Notes: generated from the letters alone by a model not told the origin. A stretch of 48,847 nucleotides of DNA from Streptomyces hayashii (GCF_024539815.1 NZ_JAHHIU010000014.1:1-48847), one strand, 5' to 3'; shown: positions 7,430 to 15,925, numbered from the stretch's first letter. Translations and numbers: made by a program.

Positions 7430-8710
7430 GTGATCCCGACCAATCGCACCGTGGTCGTCACCGGTATCGGCGCAACTACACCGCTGGGTGGCGACGCAGC
7501 CTCTACCTGGGAGGGTCTCGTCGCCGGCAAGTCCGGCGTCCGGGCCCTGGAGGAGGAGTGGGCGACCGACCAGGCCGTCCGCATCGCGGCCCGTGTCGCC
7601 GTGGAGCCTCTTGAGGTCATCCCCCGGCCGCAGGCCCGCAAGCTGGACCGTTCGGCGCAGTTCGCGCTGATCGCGGCCCAGGAGGCCTGGAAGGACGCCG
7701 GCTTCTCCGGCAAGGCCGGCGAGGAGGGCAGCGAGGGCGACGTCGAGCCCGACCGCCTGGGCGCGGTCATCGCCTCCGGCATCGGCGGCGTGACCACCCT
7801 CCTCGACCAGTACGACGTCCTGAAGGACAAGGGCGTGCGCCGGGTCTCCCCGCACACCGTCCCCATGCTGATGCCCAACAGCCCGTCCGCCAACGTGGGT
7901 CTGCTCGTGGGCGCCCGCGCGGGCGTGCACACGCCGGTCTCGGCGTGCGCGTCGGGCGCGGAGGCCATCGGCTACGCCATCGAGATGATCCGCACCGGCC
8001 GCGCCGACGTGGTCGTCGCCGGCGGCACGGAGGCGGCGATCCACCCGCTGCCCATCGCCGCGTTCGGCAACATGATGGCGATGTCCAAGAACAACGAGGA
8101 CCCGCAGGGCGCTTCGCGTCCCTACGACCTGGGCCGCGACGGCTTCGTCATGGGCGAGGGCGCCGGCGTGATCGTCCTGGAGTCCGCCGAGCACGCGGCC
8201 GCGCGCGGGGCCCGCGTCTACGCCGAGGCCGTCGGACAGGGCATCTCCGCCGACAGCCACGACATCGTGCAGCCGGAACCGGAGGGCCGCGGCATCTCGC
8301 ACGCCCTGCAGAACCTGCTGGACAACACCGACCTGAACCCGGCCGAGATCGTGCACGTCAACGCGCACGCCACCTCGACGCCGGCCGGCGACATCGCGGA
8401 ACTGAAGGCGCTGCGCAAGGTCTTCGGCGACGACGCCGACCACATGGCGGTCTCGGCGACCAAGTCGATGACCGGTCACCTGCTGGGCGGCGCGGGCGGC
8501 GTCGAGTCCGTCGCGACGGTGCTCGCGCTGTACCACCGGGTCGCTCCGCCGACCATCAACGTCGAGAACATCGACCCCGAGGCCGAGGCGAACGCGGACG
8601 TCGTACGCGGCGAGGCCCGCAAGCTGCCCGTCGAGGGCCGTATCGCCGCCCTGAACGACTCGTTCGGGTTCGGCGGGCACAACGTGGTCCTGGCGTTCCG
8701 CTCGGTCTGA
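7430..8710 (+). CDS. fabF: 3-oxoacyl-ACP synthase II
   Basis: A 426-residue elongating condensing enzyme that adds malonyl-ACP-derived two-carbon units. The catalytic triad is visible: Cys173 in PVSACASGAEAI, one His in VNAHATSTPAGD and the other in KSMTGHLLGG; the C-terminus ends with the expected SFGFGGHNVVLAF. The GTG at 7430 has GGAG about 9 nt upstream; a TTG five codons earlier would include the ribosome site in the coding region and is less likely. Last gene of the fab operon, closed by the strong hairpin at 8742-8774. Confidence 0.97.
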   Translation: MIPTNRTVVVTGIGATTPLGGDAASTWEGLVAGKSGVRALEEEWATDQAVRIAARVAVEPLEVIPRPQARKLDRSAQFALIAAQEAWKDAGFSGKAGEEGSEGDVEPDRLGAVIASGIGGVTTLLDQYDVLKDKGVRRVSPHTVPMLMPNSPSANVGLLVGARAGVHTPVSACASGAEAIGYAIEMIRTGRADVVVAGGTEAAIHPLPIAAFGNMMAMSKNNEDPQGASRPYDLGRDGFVMGEGAGVIVLESAEHAAARGARVYAEAVGQGISADSHDIVQPEPEGRGISHALQNLLDNTDLNPAEIVHVNAHATSTPAGDIAELKALRKVFGDDADHMAVSATKSMTGHLLGGAGGVESVATVLALYHRVAPPTINVENIDPEAEANADVVRGEARKLPVEGRIAALNDSFGFGGHNVVLAFRSV

Positions 8711-8741
8711 GACGTGCCCGTACGCCGTCGCGTGAACGTCT

Positions 8742-8774
8742 GAAGGGCCCCGCCTCGTGGAGGCGGGGCCCTTC
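8742..8774. terminator. Strong bidirectional terminator after fabF
   Basis: A perfect 15-bp stem (8742-8756 with 8760-8774, arm starting GAAGGGCCCCGCC) with a 3-nt GTG loop lies between the convergent fabF and DUF3145 genes. As in most Streptomyces hairpins, no long U-tract is needed on either side. Confidence 0.88.
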
Positions 8775-8790
8775 GGGCGTTGCGGGGTCC

Positions 8791-9285
8791 TCAGACCACC
8801 TGGTGCAGCCAGCGCACCGGGGCGCCCTCGCCCGCGTGGCGGAAGGGCTCCAGTTCGTCGTCCCACGGCTTGCCCAGGAGCTTGGAGAGTTCGCCCTCCA
8901 GTTCCGTCTCGCCGCGGCGGCTGCGCAGCAGGGCGGCCCGCAGCCGGTCCTCGGGGATCAGGATGTCGCCGTGGATGCCGGTGACGGCGTGGAAGATGCC
9001 GAGGTCGGGGGTGCAGCTGTAGCGCTCGCCCTCAGCGGTGGCGCAGGGCTCGGCGGTGACCTCGAAGCGGAGCATCTGCCAGCCTCTCAGCGCCGACGCC
9101 AGCTTGGACGCGGTGCCGGCCTCGCCCTTCCAGGAGAACTCCGAGCGCCAGGTGCCGGGCGCGGCGGGCTGCCGGATCCAGTCGAGGTTGACGCGCGTGC
9201 CGAGCACCCCGGCGACGGCCCACTCGACGTGCGGGCACAGCGCGCGCGGCGCGGAGTGCACGTACAGAACTCCACGTGTCGTCAC
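8791..9285 (-). CDS. DUF3145 domain protein
   Basis: A 164-residue protein of the actinobacterial DUF3145 family, function unknown, typically found next to the fab operon in Streptomyces. Recognised from VTTRGVLYVHSAPRALCPHVEW at the start and the conserved SWKGEAGTASKLASALRGW and GIHGDILIPEDRL blocks. Soluble, no membrane segment or signal. The GTG at 9285 is preceded by CCGGAGG at 6-7 nt spacing, which decides the start over an upstream in-frame candidate. The conserved position beside fatty-acid genes suggests, but does not show, a lipid-linked role. Confidence 0.9.
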   Translation of the reverse strand: MTTRGVLYVHSAPRALCPHVEWAVAGVLGTRVNLDWIRQPAAPGTWRSEFSWKGEAGTASKLASALRGWQMLRFEVTAEPCATAEGERYSCTPDLGIFHAVTGIHGDILIPEDRLRAALLRSRRGETELEGELSKLLGKPWDDELEPFRHAGEGAPVRWLHQVV

Positions 9286-9551
9286 CGGGACCTCCGGGCA
9301 GAGCGGGACAGTCTTGCTGGCTGGCAACGGCGGCGGTGGCAGGCAGCCGCGTTGATGGCGAGGCTACCGTGCGGCGGCGCAAGGAGTGTGACGTACCGTC
9401 GGTCCTGGTGCCCTGAAACCTCCGCCATTCACCCGGCAGGACGCCTGTACGGGTGGGAAGCGTTCCATCTTGTGGGTGTGATCCGTCCCGGGAACTCCCG
9501 TGCGTTGTCCTAGGGGGAGCGTTGTTCGAAGAGCGAGGGGAACACCAGCGG

Positions 9552-10457
9552 ATGCGGAAGCGGAACCGGCACGCGCGGGCCGTGCTCGCGGGCACGACGG
9601 CGGTGGCCGTCCTGGGCCTGACGGGCTGTGACGCCTTCGGCGGCGGTGACGGCCCGGGGCCGTCGGGCGCGCGTGCGGGCCACACGAGACCCTCCGCGTC
9701 GCCGGCCCCGCTGTGGGACTCCAGCCCGTCCTCGGTCGCGGCGGTGGGGGACTCCATCACGCGTGGCTTCGACGCCTGTACGGTGCTCGCGGACTGTCCG
9801 GAGGTGTCCTGGGCGACCGGCGCCAGCGCCGAGGTGCGGAGTCTCGCGGTACGGCTGCTGGGCCCGGCGAGGGCGGCCACGCACAGCTGGAACCACGCGG
9901 CGACGGGGGCGCGGATGGCGGACGTGCCGGCCCAGATGGCCCGGGCGGCCCTGGAAAAGCCGCAGTTGGTGACGGTGATGGCGGGGGCGAACGACGCGTG
10001 CCGCGCCTCCACGGCGGCGATGACGCCGGTGGCCGACTTCCGCGCGCAGTTCGAGGACGCGCTGCGCACGCTGCGCCGGGCGCTGCCGAAGACGCAGGTG
10101 TACGTGTCGAGCGTGCCGAACCTGAAGCGGCTGTGGTCGCAGGGCCGGACGAACGCGCTGGGCAAGCAGATCTGGAAGCTGGGCATCTGCCCGTCGATGC
10201 TGGGCGACGCGGACGCGCTGGACTCGGCGGCGACCCTGCGGCGGGACACCGTGCAGAAGCGGGTGGAGGCCTACAACTCGGTGCTGAAGGAGGTCTGCGC
10301 GAAGGACGTGCGGTGCCGGTTCGACGGCGGCGCGGTGTACGAATTCCGGTTCGACACCGCCCAGCTGAGCCACTGGGACTGGTTCCATCCCAGCAAGGAC
10401 GGTCAGGCGCGGCTCGCGGAGCTGGCTTATCGGGGAGTCACCGGGAAGACCTCGTGA
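9552..10457 (+). CDS. SGNH/GDSL hydrolase lipoprotein
   Basis: A 301-residue secreted esterase-type protein. The N-terminus is a lipoprotein signal (basic MRKRNRHAR, hydrophobic stretch, lipobox LTGC with Cys26), followed by a Gly/Pro/Ser-rich linker. The SGNH blocks are in order: GDSITRG with nucleophile Ser68, MAGANDACR for the Asn block, and DWFHPSKDGQ carrying the catalytic Asp/His near residue 285. It probably acts at the outer face of the membrane on an ester of a cell-wall, lipid or carbohydrate substrate. The start at 9552 has GAGGGG about 11 nt upstream. The aldose epimerase begins 15 bp downstream in the same direction. Confidence 0.9.
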   Translation: MRKRNRHARAVLAGTTAVAVLGLTGCDAFGGGDGPGPSGARAGHTRPSASPAPLWDSSPSSVAAVGDSITRGFDACTVLADCPEVSWATGASAEVRSLAVRLLGPARAATHSWNHAATGARMADVPAQMARAALEKPQLVTVMAGANDACRASTAAMTPVADFRAQFEDALRTLRRALPKTQVYVSSVPNLKRLWSQGRTNALGKQIWKLGICPSMLGDADALDSAATLRRDTVQKRVEAYNSVLKEVCAKDVRCRFDGGAVYEFRFDTAQLSHWDWFHPSKDGQARLAELAYRGVTGKTS

Positions 10458-10472
10458 CTTAATGTTTCGCCC

Positions 10473-11450
10473 ATGAGCGAACACTTCGGAACACTTTCCG
10501 ACGGCACCCCCGTGCACCGCTGGACCCTGGAGCGGGCGGGCACGCGGGTGCGCGTTCTGTCGTACGGCGGGATCGTGCAGTCCGTCGAGGTCCCGGACCG
10601 GCACGGGCGCTCGGCGGACGTCGTGCTCGGGTTCGCGGACCTGGACGGCTATCTCGCCCATCCGGAGCCCTATCTCGGCGCGCTGGTCGGGCGGTACGCC
10701 AACCGGATCGCGCAGGCCCGCTTCCCGCTGGACGGGGTGACCTACGCGCTGGAGCCCAACGCGGCGCCCCACTCGCTGCACGGCGGGCCGGGCGGGTTCG
10801 ACAAGCGGGTGTGGGAGGTGGAGCCGGTCGAGCACGGGGTGCGGCTCAGCCGGATCGCCGCGCACGGCGAGGAGGGCTTCCCGGGGCGGCTGGAGGTCTC
10901 GGCCACGTACACGCTGGACGCGTCGGGGGTGCTGCGGATCGCCTATCGGGCCGTCAGCGACGCGCCGACGGTGGTGAATCTGACCAACCACAGCTACTTC
11001 AACCTCGGCGGCCCCGGCAGCGGCGGCGCGGGCGACCACGAGCTGCGGCTGGCCGCCTCCCGGTACACGCCGGTGGACGCGGACGGGATCCCGACGGGCG
11101 AGCTTGCGCAGGTGGCCGGCAGCCGCTTCGACTTCCGTGCGGCCCGCAAGATCGGCGCCCGCTACGACCACAACTTCGTCCTCGACAAGGGCGTCACGGA
11201 CACTCCGGTCGAGGTCGCCGAGCTGCACGACCCGGCGTCCGGGCGGGTGCTGACGGTCTCGACGACCGAACCGGGGCTTCAGCTGTACACCGCCGACCAT
11301 CTGGGCGAGCCGTTCGTGCCCGGTGAAGGCGTCGCGCTGGAGACCCAGCACTTCCCGGACTCCCCGAACCGCCCGGAGTTCCCGAGCACGGTGCTGCGAC
11401 CGGGCGAGGTCTACCGGTCGGAGACGGCGTACGGCTTCTCGGTCCGCTAG
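10473..11450 (+). CDS. galM: Aldose 1-epimerase (galactose mutarotase)
   Basis: A 325-residue enzyme of the GalM family that interconverts alpha and beta anomers of hexoses. Motifs: GRYANRIAQARF near residue 73, the catalytic His173 in NLTNHSYFNLGG, the substrate-binding YDHNFVL and the catalytic Glu in VALETQHFPDSPN. Length normal, cytosolic, no signal. It follows the SGNH lipoprotein by 15 bp and may be cotranscribed; a hairpin at 11474-11507 ends it. The gene name is by family; sugar specificity is not shown. Confidence 0.93.
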   Translation: MSEHFGTLSDGTPVHRWTLERAGTRVRVLSYGGIVQSVEVPDRHGRSADVVLGFADLDGYLAHPEPYLGALVGRYANRIAQARFPLDGVTYALEPNAAPHSLHGGPGGFDKRVWEVEPVEHGVRLSRIAAHGEEGFPGRLEVSATYTLDASGVLRIAYRAVSDAPTVVNLTNHSYFNLGGPGSGGAGDHELRLAASRYTPVDADGIPTGELAQVAGSRFDFRAARKIGARYDHNFVLDKGVTDTPVEVAELHDPASGRVLTVSTTEPGLQLYTADHLGEPFVPGEGVALETQHFPDSPNRPEFPSTVLRPGEVYRSETAYGFSVR

Positions 11451-11473
11451 CGGTCCGCGGGAGGGGGGATGTT

Positions 11474-11507
11474 GCCCCGGCCCAGGGGTCAGGTCCCGGG
11501 CCGGGGC
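11474..11507 (+). terminator. Terminator after aldose epimerase
   Basis: A 10-bp stem GCCCCGGCCC / GGGCCGGGGC (11474-11483 with 11498-11507) around a 14-nt loop lies 24 bp after the epimerase stop. Confidence 0.7.
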
Positions 11508-11551
11508 TGTTCACGGGGCGACGGCGGCACCTGATCGGGCGGCCGTGCCGA

Positions 11552-11686
11552 TCACACGTTAATCGTCGCGGTGATCCCGCGGTCGGCGATCGAGCGGACC
11601 GCCTGGATTTCGTACGAACCTTTCACAAAGGACCACCGGTGGTCCGCCTCGTGCCGGGGGCTGCCCGACCCCGGGTCGGTGGGCAT
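11552..11686 (-). CDS. Possible 44-residue protein or gene remnant
   Basis: A short frame reads M-PTDPGSGSPRHEADHRW, then SFVKGSYEIQAVRSIADRG and ITATINV before TGA at 11552-11554. Its base composition is less GC-rich than its neighbours and the peptide looks protein-like, with mixed polar and aliphatic residues rather than the Arg/Pro/Ala strings of shadow frames. No good ribosome site precedes the ATG, which overlaps the first base pair of the 59-bp tandem duplication. It could be a small gene or the 3' end of a decayed one. I do not recognise a family. Confidence 0.3.
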   Translation of the reverse strand: MPTDPGSGSPRHEADHRWSFVKGSYEIQAVRSIADRGITATINV

Positions 11687-11802
11687 GCCGGGGCGTTCAG
11701 CGACTTCCCGCGGCCGCCGAACGCACCGGTCGGCCGACGGTCAATGCCGGGGCGTTCAGCGACTTCCCGCGGCCGCCGGACGCACCGGTCGGCCGACGGT
11801 CA
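11685..11802. repeat. 59-bp tandem duplication
   Basis: Two head-to-tail copies of a 59-bp unit, 11685-11743 and 11744-11802, starting ATGCCGGGGCGTTCAGCG and ending CGACGGTCA, differ at one base (CCGAACGC against CCGGACGC). The second copy supplies the stop codon of the DUF2568 gene and the first copy abuts the small minus-strand frame. Near identity points to a recent duplication. Confidence 0.9.
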
Positions 11803-12117
11803 CTGGTCCCACCTGAACGCCAGCCCCTTGCTCACCGCGCACACGACGGCGAGGGCGAGCCCCCAGCCCTGCGCACCGGCCGCGTACAGCGCGCCGACTC
11901 CCGCCCCGAACCAGAGCAGTTCGAAGCCGGCCCGGGCCGCACCCCGCATCCTGAAGCGGGCGCGCGGCGAGCCGAACAGCGCCCAGGCCGCGATCATCGC
12001 GGCGGGGGCGGCCGGTCCGAGCAGCCAGGGCCACGAGGTCGACGCGCCCCACCAGCCCGCCGCGGCCACGGCAGCCAGCTCGATCAGGAAGAGAACGCCC
12101 AGGTTGACTGCCTTCAT
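11800..12117 (-). CDS. YrdB-like DUF2568 membrane protein
   Basis: A 105-residue integral membrane protein of the YrdB/DUF2568 family, function unknown. Three to four hydrophobic segments are visible: LGVLFLIELAAVAAAGWWG, WLLGPAAPAAMIAAWALFG, LLWFGAGVGALYAAG and LALAVVCAVSKGLAF. The ATG at 12117 (MKAVNLGV) matches the usual family start. The stop lies at the very end of the 59-bp tandem duplication, so the duplication did not alter the protein beyond the stop. It lies 85 bp downstream of the EI24 gene on the same strand. Confidence 0.8.
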   Translation of the reverse strand: MKAVNLGVLFLIELAAVAAAGWWGASTSWPWLLGPAAPAAMIAAWALFGSPRARFRMRGAARAGFELLWFGAGVGALYAAGAQGWGLALAVVCAVSKGLAFRWDQ

Positions 12118-12202
12118 GCGCGGCAGTATCGCCCTGTGGCGGGGGACGCGGCGACCACTTCGATCGTCGAGGCCCTCACCGTCCTCGCGGCGCGGACCTC
12201 CG

Positions 12203-13018
12203 TCACGAGGCGGCGTTCTCCTCCTCGGCCGTCCGAGCCGCCGGGGCCGCCTCGGCCGTGTCGCCCTCGGAGATCTCCTCGCCGAGCAGCTCACGGGCCA
12301 GCAGGGTGGCGCCCGCCACCGCGCCGGGCATCAGGAAGACCGCGACGAAGGGCACCAGGAAGGCCAGGCCCAGGGGGGTGCCGAAGCCCCACACCAGCAT
12401 CCTGCGGCCGCGCAGCAGGGCGAGCCGGGCGCGCAGGTCGACGTCGCGGCGCTGGAGGGCGACGGCGACGAGCTCCTCGGTGAGGAAGAAGCCGGTGACG
12501 AAGAAGCCGATCACCGGGACGACCGTCTGGCCGACGACGGGGATGAACCCGAGGGCGAACAGCAGCACGGCCCAGACCAGCGCGCGCAGGAGGACGCGCA
12601 GGCTGTCGCGGGCGGAGACCCACAGTTCGCGCCAGAGCGGCAGCCCCGACTCGGGGGCGGCGCCGTCGGGCGAGACGTCCCGGTCGACCTTCTCGGAGAG
12701 GTTCTCGTAGAAGGGCTGTCCGATGAGCAGGGTGACCGCGGTGAAGGTGAGCACGGCGAGCAGGAGGCCGAGGGCGAACAGCACGGCGGTGAGGAAGCCG
12801 CGGAAGAGGCCGAGCCAGGGGTTCGACCAGTGGTCGGCGAACGGCGTCGACCAGCCCACGAAGTCCTCGCCCCACACCGCGAGCGCCACCAGCGCCGCCG
12901 CGTAGAGGACGAACGTCAGCAGCCCGGGAACGAGCCCGAACCCGTACTGCCTGCCGTGCCGGGCCACCCATCGCTGGCCCTTCAGGAGGTACCTGAAACC
13001 CACCCCGAGATCGCGCAT
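12203..13018 (-). CDS. EI24-domain (CysZ-like) membrane protein
   Basis: A 271-residue polytopic membrane protein of the EI24/CysZ family. Hydrophobic segments occur at about residues 28-50, 78-100, 140-185 (ALVWAVLLFALGFIPVVG then TVVPVIGFFVTGFFL) and 208-240, with a charged acidic C-terminal tail (EEISEGDTAEAA). CysZ itself imports sulfate; in actinomycetes this family is uncharacterised and there are no sulfur genes nearby, so transport of sulfate is not claimed. The ATG at 13018 is the only sensible start. Confidence 0.85.
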   Translation of the reverse strand: MRDLGVGFRYLLKGQRWVARHGRQYGFGLVPGLLTFVLYAAALVALAVWGEDFVGWSTPFADHWSNPWLGLFRGFLTAVLFALGLLLAVLTFTAVTLLIGQPFYENLSEKVDRDVSPDGAAPESGLPLWRELWVSARDSLRVLLRALVWAVLLFALGFIPVVGQTVVPVIGFFVTGFFLTEELVAVALQRRDVDLRARLALLRGRRMLVWGFGTPLGLAFLVPFVAVFLMPGAVAGATLLARELLGEEISEGDTAEAAPAARTAEEENAAS

Positions 13019-13238
13019 GACCGAACCCTATCGGTCGTGCACATTTCACGATCGACGCCCCGTGCGCACTCCGCCGGCCCGGGCGGGCGAAGCCCCGTGC
13101 CGGCCCGCCGCCGGGGTTCCGTAGGCCATCCGGGGCATCGGTGACACCGACGCCCTCTTCCCGCAGTTGAGTCGAACAGGCACACCTCGCCGTACCGATC
13201 TCCGGAAGCAACGATCCAGGCAAGTCCAGGAGGTAGAC

Positions 13239-13382
13239 GTGCGCACATCGAGCGCCTGCCCGGCCCGACCTGTTCTGATCACCGCCCGTGTCGCCGCCGT
13301 CGTCCCCCCGCGCACGGCCGGCGCCCCGGATCGCGGTTTCGTCCACACGCCGGCGACCCGGCGCAGATCGCACCGGCGTTGA
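13239..13382 (+). CDS. Possible 47-residue small protein
   Basis: Within the 407-bp gap between the EI24 gene and the next serine hydrolase, a GTG at 13239 is preceded by a perfect AGGAGG at 13228-13233 with 5-nt spacing. The frame encodes MRTSSACPARPVLITARV, then AAVVPPRTAGAPDRG and an Arg-rich end before TGA at 13380-13382. The composition is close to a random GC-rich frame, so the strong ribosome site is the main support. It could be a leader or small secreted/basic peptide. The rest of the gap shows no other gene. Confidence 0.3.
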   Translation: MRTSSACPARPVLITARVAAVVPPRTAGAPDRGFVHTPATRRRSHRR

Positions 13383-13425
13383 TCACCATGGCACACGCAA
13401 GCAGCGGGCTGGTTGAGGAGAGCGG

Positions 13426-14601
13426 ATGACTCGTTTGGCTCGGACGACGCAGGAGATCCACGGCACGGTCGCCGATGGGTTCGAGGCGGTACGAGAGGAG
13501 TTCGCCGCGTTCGTGGCGGACGAACAGCCCGACTACGAAGGCCAGTTGTGCGCGTATGTGCACGGTCGGCGGGTCGTCGACCTGTGGGCGTCCGGCGACG
13601 GCGCCGGCCCCGACTCCCTTTACGGCGTGGTCTCCTCGACCAAGGGCGCCGCGCATCTGGTGACCGCGCTCCTCGTCCAGGAGGGCACGCTGGAGCTGGA
13701 CCGCAAGGTCACCTACTACTGGCCGGAATTCGCCGCCGAGGGCAAGGGCGCGCTGACCCTGCGCGACCTGCTGGCGCACCGGGCCGGCGTGGTCGGCACG
13801 GACAGCGGGTTCTCGCCGCAGGAGCTGGCCGACGACCGGCAGCTCGCCGAACGCCTCGCCGACCAGCGGCCGTTCTGGCGGCCCGGCACCGCCTTCGGCT
13901 GCCACGCGCTGGTCATCGGGGCGCTCACCGGCGAGGTCGTACGGCGGGCCACGGGACGCACCCTCCAGGAGGTGTACGAGGAGCGGGTGCGGCTCCCCTA
14001 CGGGCTGGACTTCTTCCTGGGGCTGGCGGCGGCGCACGAGCCGCGTTTCCGCACCGCGCAGCGGATGGCCCCGACGGCCGAGCAGCGGGCGCTGCTGGAT
14101 TCCCTGCCCGGCGGGCCGCACACCCTGGCCGCGGTCGCCTTCAACCGCCACACCGCCGAGCCGACCGATCTGGAACTCCTGCCGAACGACCCGCTGGTGC
14201 GGGCCAAGGGTCCGGCCTCCGTGGGCGGGTTCGCCTCCGCCCGCGGGCTGGCCGGGCTGTACGCGGCGGCGATCAGCGAGGTCGACGGGAAGGCGCCGCT
14301 GCTGAAGGAGGACACGGCGGCGGAGTTCGGGCAGCTGCACTCCGTGGGCTACGACGTGGTGGCGCGCTCGCACACGTCGTACGGGCTGGGCTTCCAGGCC
14401 ACGGCGGACACCTGGCACCCGTTCCTGGGCGTGGGGGCGTTCGGGCACAGCGGGGAGGGCGGCTGCCAGGCCTTCGCCGACCCGCGCAGCGGGCTGGCCT
14501 ACGGCTACACGCGGCGCCGGTTCGCCTTCCCGGGCGGGGCGGCCCCGGAGAACGACCGGCTGGCGGGGGCCGTGCACCGCGCGGCACTGGCCCGCGGCTG
14601 A
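13426..14601 (+). CDS. Beta-lactamase-family esterase-like protein with altered tyrosine position
   Basis: A 391-residue protein of the EstB/class C beta-lactamase-like family, without signal peptide. The nucleophile motif is SSTK, Ser70-Lys73, in GVVSSTKGAAHL. In this family the second motif usually reads PGT-x-x-x-Tyr (GYHAL); here it is PGTAFGCHAL, with Cys159 at the tyrosine position. The C-terminal GHSGEGG block is present. GAGGAG lies about 7 nt before the ATG at 13426. If Cys159 is real, the general base is missing and activity may be low or changed; a TAC to TGC change is a single base (13901). The IS30 element begins 48 bp after its stop. Confidence 0.88.
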   Translation: MTRLARTTQEIHGTVADGFEAVREEFAAFVADEQPDYEGQLCAYVHGRRVVDLWASGDGAGPDSLYGVVSSTKGAAHLVTALLVQEGTLELDRKVTYYWPEFAAEGKGALTLRDLLAHRAGVVGTDSGFSPQELADDRQLAERLADQRPFWRPGTAFGCHALVIGALTGEVVRRATGRTLQEVYEERVRLPYGLDFFLGLAAAHEPRFRTAQRMAPTAEQRALLDSLPGGPHTLAAVAFNRHTAEPTDLELLPNDPLVRAKGPASVGGFASARGLAGLYAAAISEVDGKAPLLKEDTAAEFGQLHSVGYDVVARSHTSYGLGFQATADTWHPFLGVGAFGHSGEGGCQAFADPRSGLAYGYTRRRFAFPGGAAPENDRLAGAVHRAALARG

Positions 14602-14649
14602 GGGACGGCGAAGGCCGCACCCCCGGAACGGCGGTTCGGCAGTTTCTAG

Positions 14650-15925
14650 CGGTCGTTGCAACACGTGGTCGGTGTGTCTAGGCCGCGAGCAGTTTAGACA
14701 GGCGCTCGGCTGGGGTTTCCCAGCCGAGCGTTTTGCGTGGACGGCGGTTGAGCTGGTCTGCGACGGCGACAAGGTGTTCGGGGCTGTGGAGGGACAGGTC
14801 GGTGCCCTTGGGGAAGTACTGCCGCAGCAGGCCGTTGGTGTTCTCGTTCGAGCCGCGCTGCCAGGGGCTGGCGGGGTCGCAGAAGTAGACCGGGATGTCG
14901 GTGGCGATGGTGAACTCGCGGTGGCGTCCCATCTCGCTGCCCTGATCCCAGGTCAGGGACCGCTTCAGGTGCACGGGCAGAGTCCGGACGGTAGCGGTCA
15001 GGGCATCACGTACGGTCTCGGCTCCGTGGTCACCCGGCAGGTGCAGAAGCATTACATAGCGGGTGGCGCGCTCGACGAGGGTGCCGATCGCGGATTTACC
15101 GTCCTTGCCGATGATCAGATCGCCCTCCCAGTGGCCCGGGACCGCCCGGTCCTCGGCCTCGGCGGGGCGTTCGCTGATCATGACCATCGGGGTGGTGAAG
15201 CGGGGCTGGCGGCAGTTGGCCTGCCGGCGGGGTTTGCGGCGGGCACGGCCACTGCGCAGGGCGCCGGCAAGTTCCCGTCGTAGCTGGCCCCGGCCCTGGA
15301 CGTAGAGCGCCTGGTAGACGGTCTCATGGACCACATGCATCTCCGGCCGCTCGGGGAACCTTGCCCGCAGAGCCTGGCATATCTGTTCCGGGCTCCATTT
15401 CTCGTCCAGCATCTCCTGGACGGCGTTCCGCAGCTCCGGAGCGTCGTTGATCTTGCGGGGCTTGGGGCGGGGACGGCGTGCATCGGCCCGGGCCTGAGCC
15501 GCGTGCGGCCGGTAGGCGCCGCTGCCCGGATGCCGGTTGCGTCGTATCTCTCGACTGATCGTGGAGGGGCTACGGCCCAGCTCGGTGGCGATCGCCCGGA
15601 CGGTCGCCTTTTCACGCAGCCGGTCGGCGATGTGGATCCGCTCGTCCTCGCGCAGGTAGCGGGACGGGCCGGAAGGCTGCACCACCATGTGGATCGGTGG
15701 TGCAGCCTTCTGCCGCCGGTCGGCGCTGCGACCGTTACGCCACTTCTGGCCGGTCCGTCGATTGATCCCGATGATCCGGCACGCCTCGTTGTTGCTGTAG
15801 CCCTGCTCCATGAGCCGGGAGTATGTCGCCCGCTCCCGAGCCAGCTTCACAGGCCCTTGAGCCGTCCGGATCTTACGGATCTCGAAGTCCATCGCATCCC
15901 CTGAACTGGGGTGTTGCAACGACTC
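14650..15925 (-). mobile_element. IS30-family insertion sequence
   Basis: A compact element with one transposase gene. The ends share a perfect 13-bp inverted repeat GTCGTTGCAACAC (14652-14664 and, reversed, 15911-15923), 14-26 bp outside the coding region. The four bases outside each end are CTAG (14646-14649 and 15926-15929), consistent with a 4-bp target duplication of an original TTTCTAGAAC-like site; because CTAG is palindromic, an alternative reading is a longer imperfect inverted repeat including TTCTAG (19 of 21 matches). It lies between the convergent serine hydrolase and pyk genes and disrupts no reading frame. Confidence 0.88.
14678..15892 (-). CDS. IS30-family DDE transposase
   Basis: A 404-residue transposase. 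N-terminal DNA-binding helix-turn-helix regions are visible (YSRLMEQGYSNNEACRIIGI, then the IS30-type VRAIATELGRSPSTISREI at about residues 87-105), followed by the DDE core: first Asp in GHWEGDLIIG, second Asp in LTWDQGSEMG and Glu in WQRGSNENTNGLLRQYFPKG. It ends RPRKTLGWETPAERL, the family hallmark. No frameshift or stop interrupts it, so it is probably active. The ATG at 15892 has GGGG upstream; a TTG nine codons earlier lies inside the inverted-repeat end and is unlikely. Confidence 0.96.
   Translation of the reverse strand: MDFEIRKIRTAQGPVKLARERATYSRLMEQGYSNNEACRIIGINRRTGQKWRNGRSADRRQKAAPPIHMVVQPSGPSRYLREDERIHIADRLREKATVRAIATELGRSPSTISREIRRNRHPGSGAYRPHAAQARADARRPRPKPRKINDAPELRNAVQEMLDEKWSPEQICQALRARFPERPEMHVVHETVYQALYVQGRGQLRRELAGALRSGRARRKPRRQANCRQPRFTTPMVMISERPAEAEDRAVPGHWEGDLIIGKDGKSAIGTLVERATRYVMLLHLPGDHGAETVRDALTATVRTLPVHLKRSLTWDQGSEMGRHREFTIATDIPVYFCDPASPWQRGSNENTNGLLRQYFPKGTDLSLHSPEHLVAVADQLNRRPRKTLGWETPAERLSKLLAA

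Noticed and set aside
12982..13248. 88-codon minus-strand frame between EI24 and the serine hydrolase
   Set aside because: No ribosome site and composition unlike coding sequence; overlaps the region with the better-supported 13239 frame.
14641..14649. IS30 end placed at TTCTAG rather than after CTAG
   Set aside because: Gives a 19/21 inverted repeat but no target duplication outside it; the CTAG duplication reading is simpler, though not proved.
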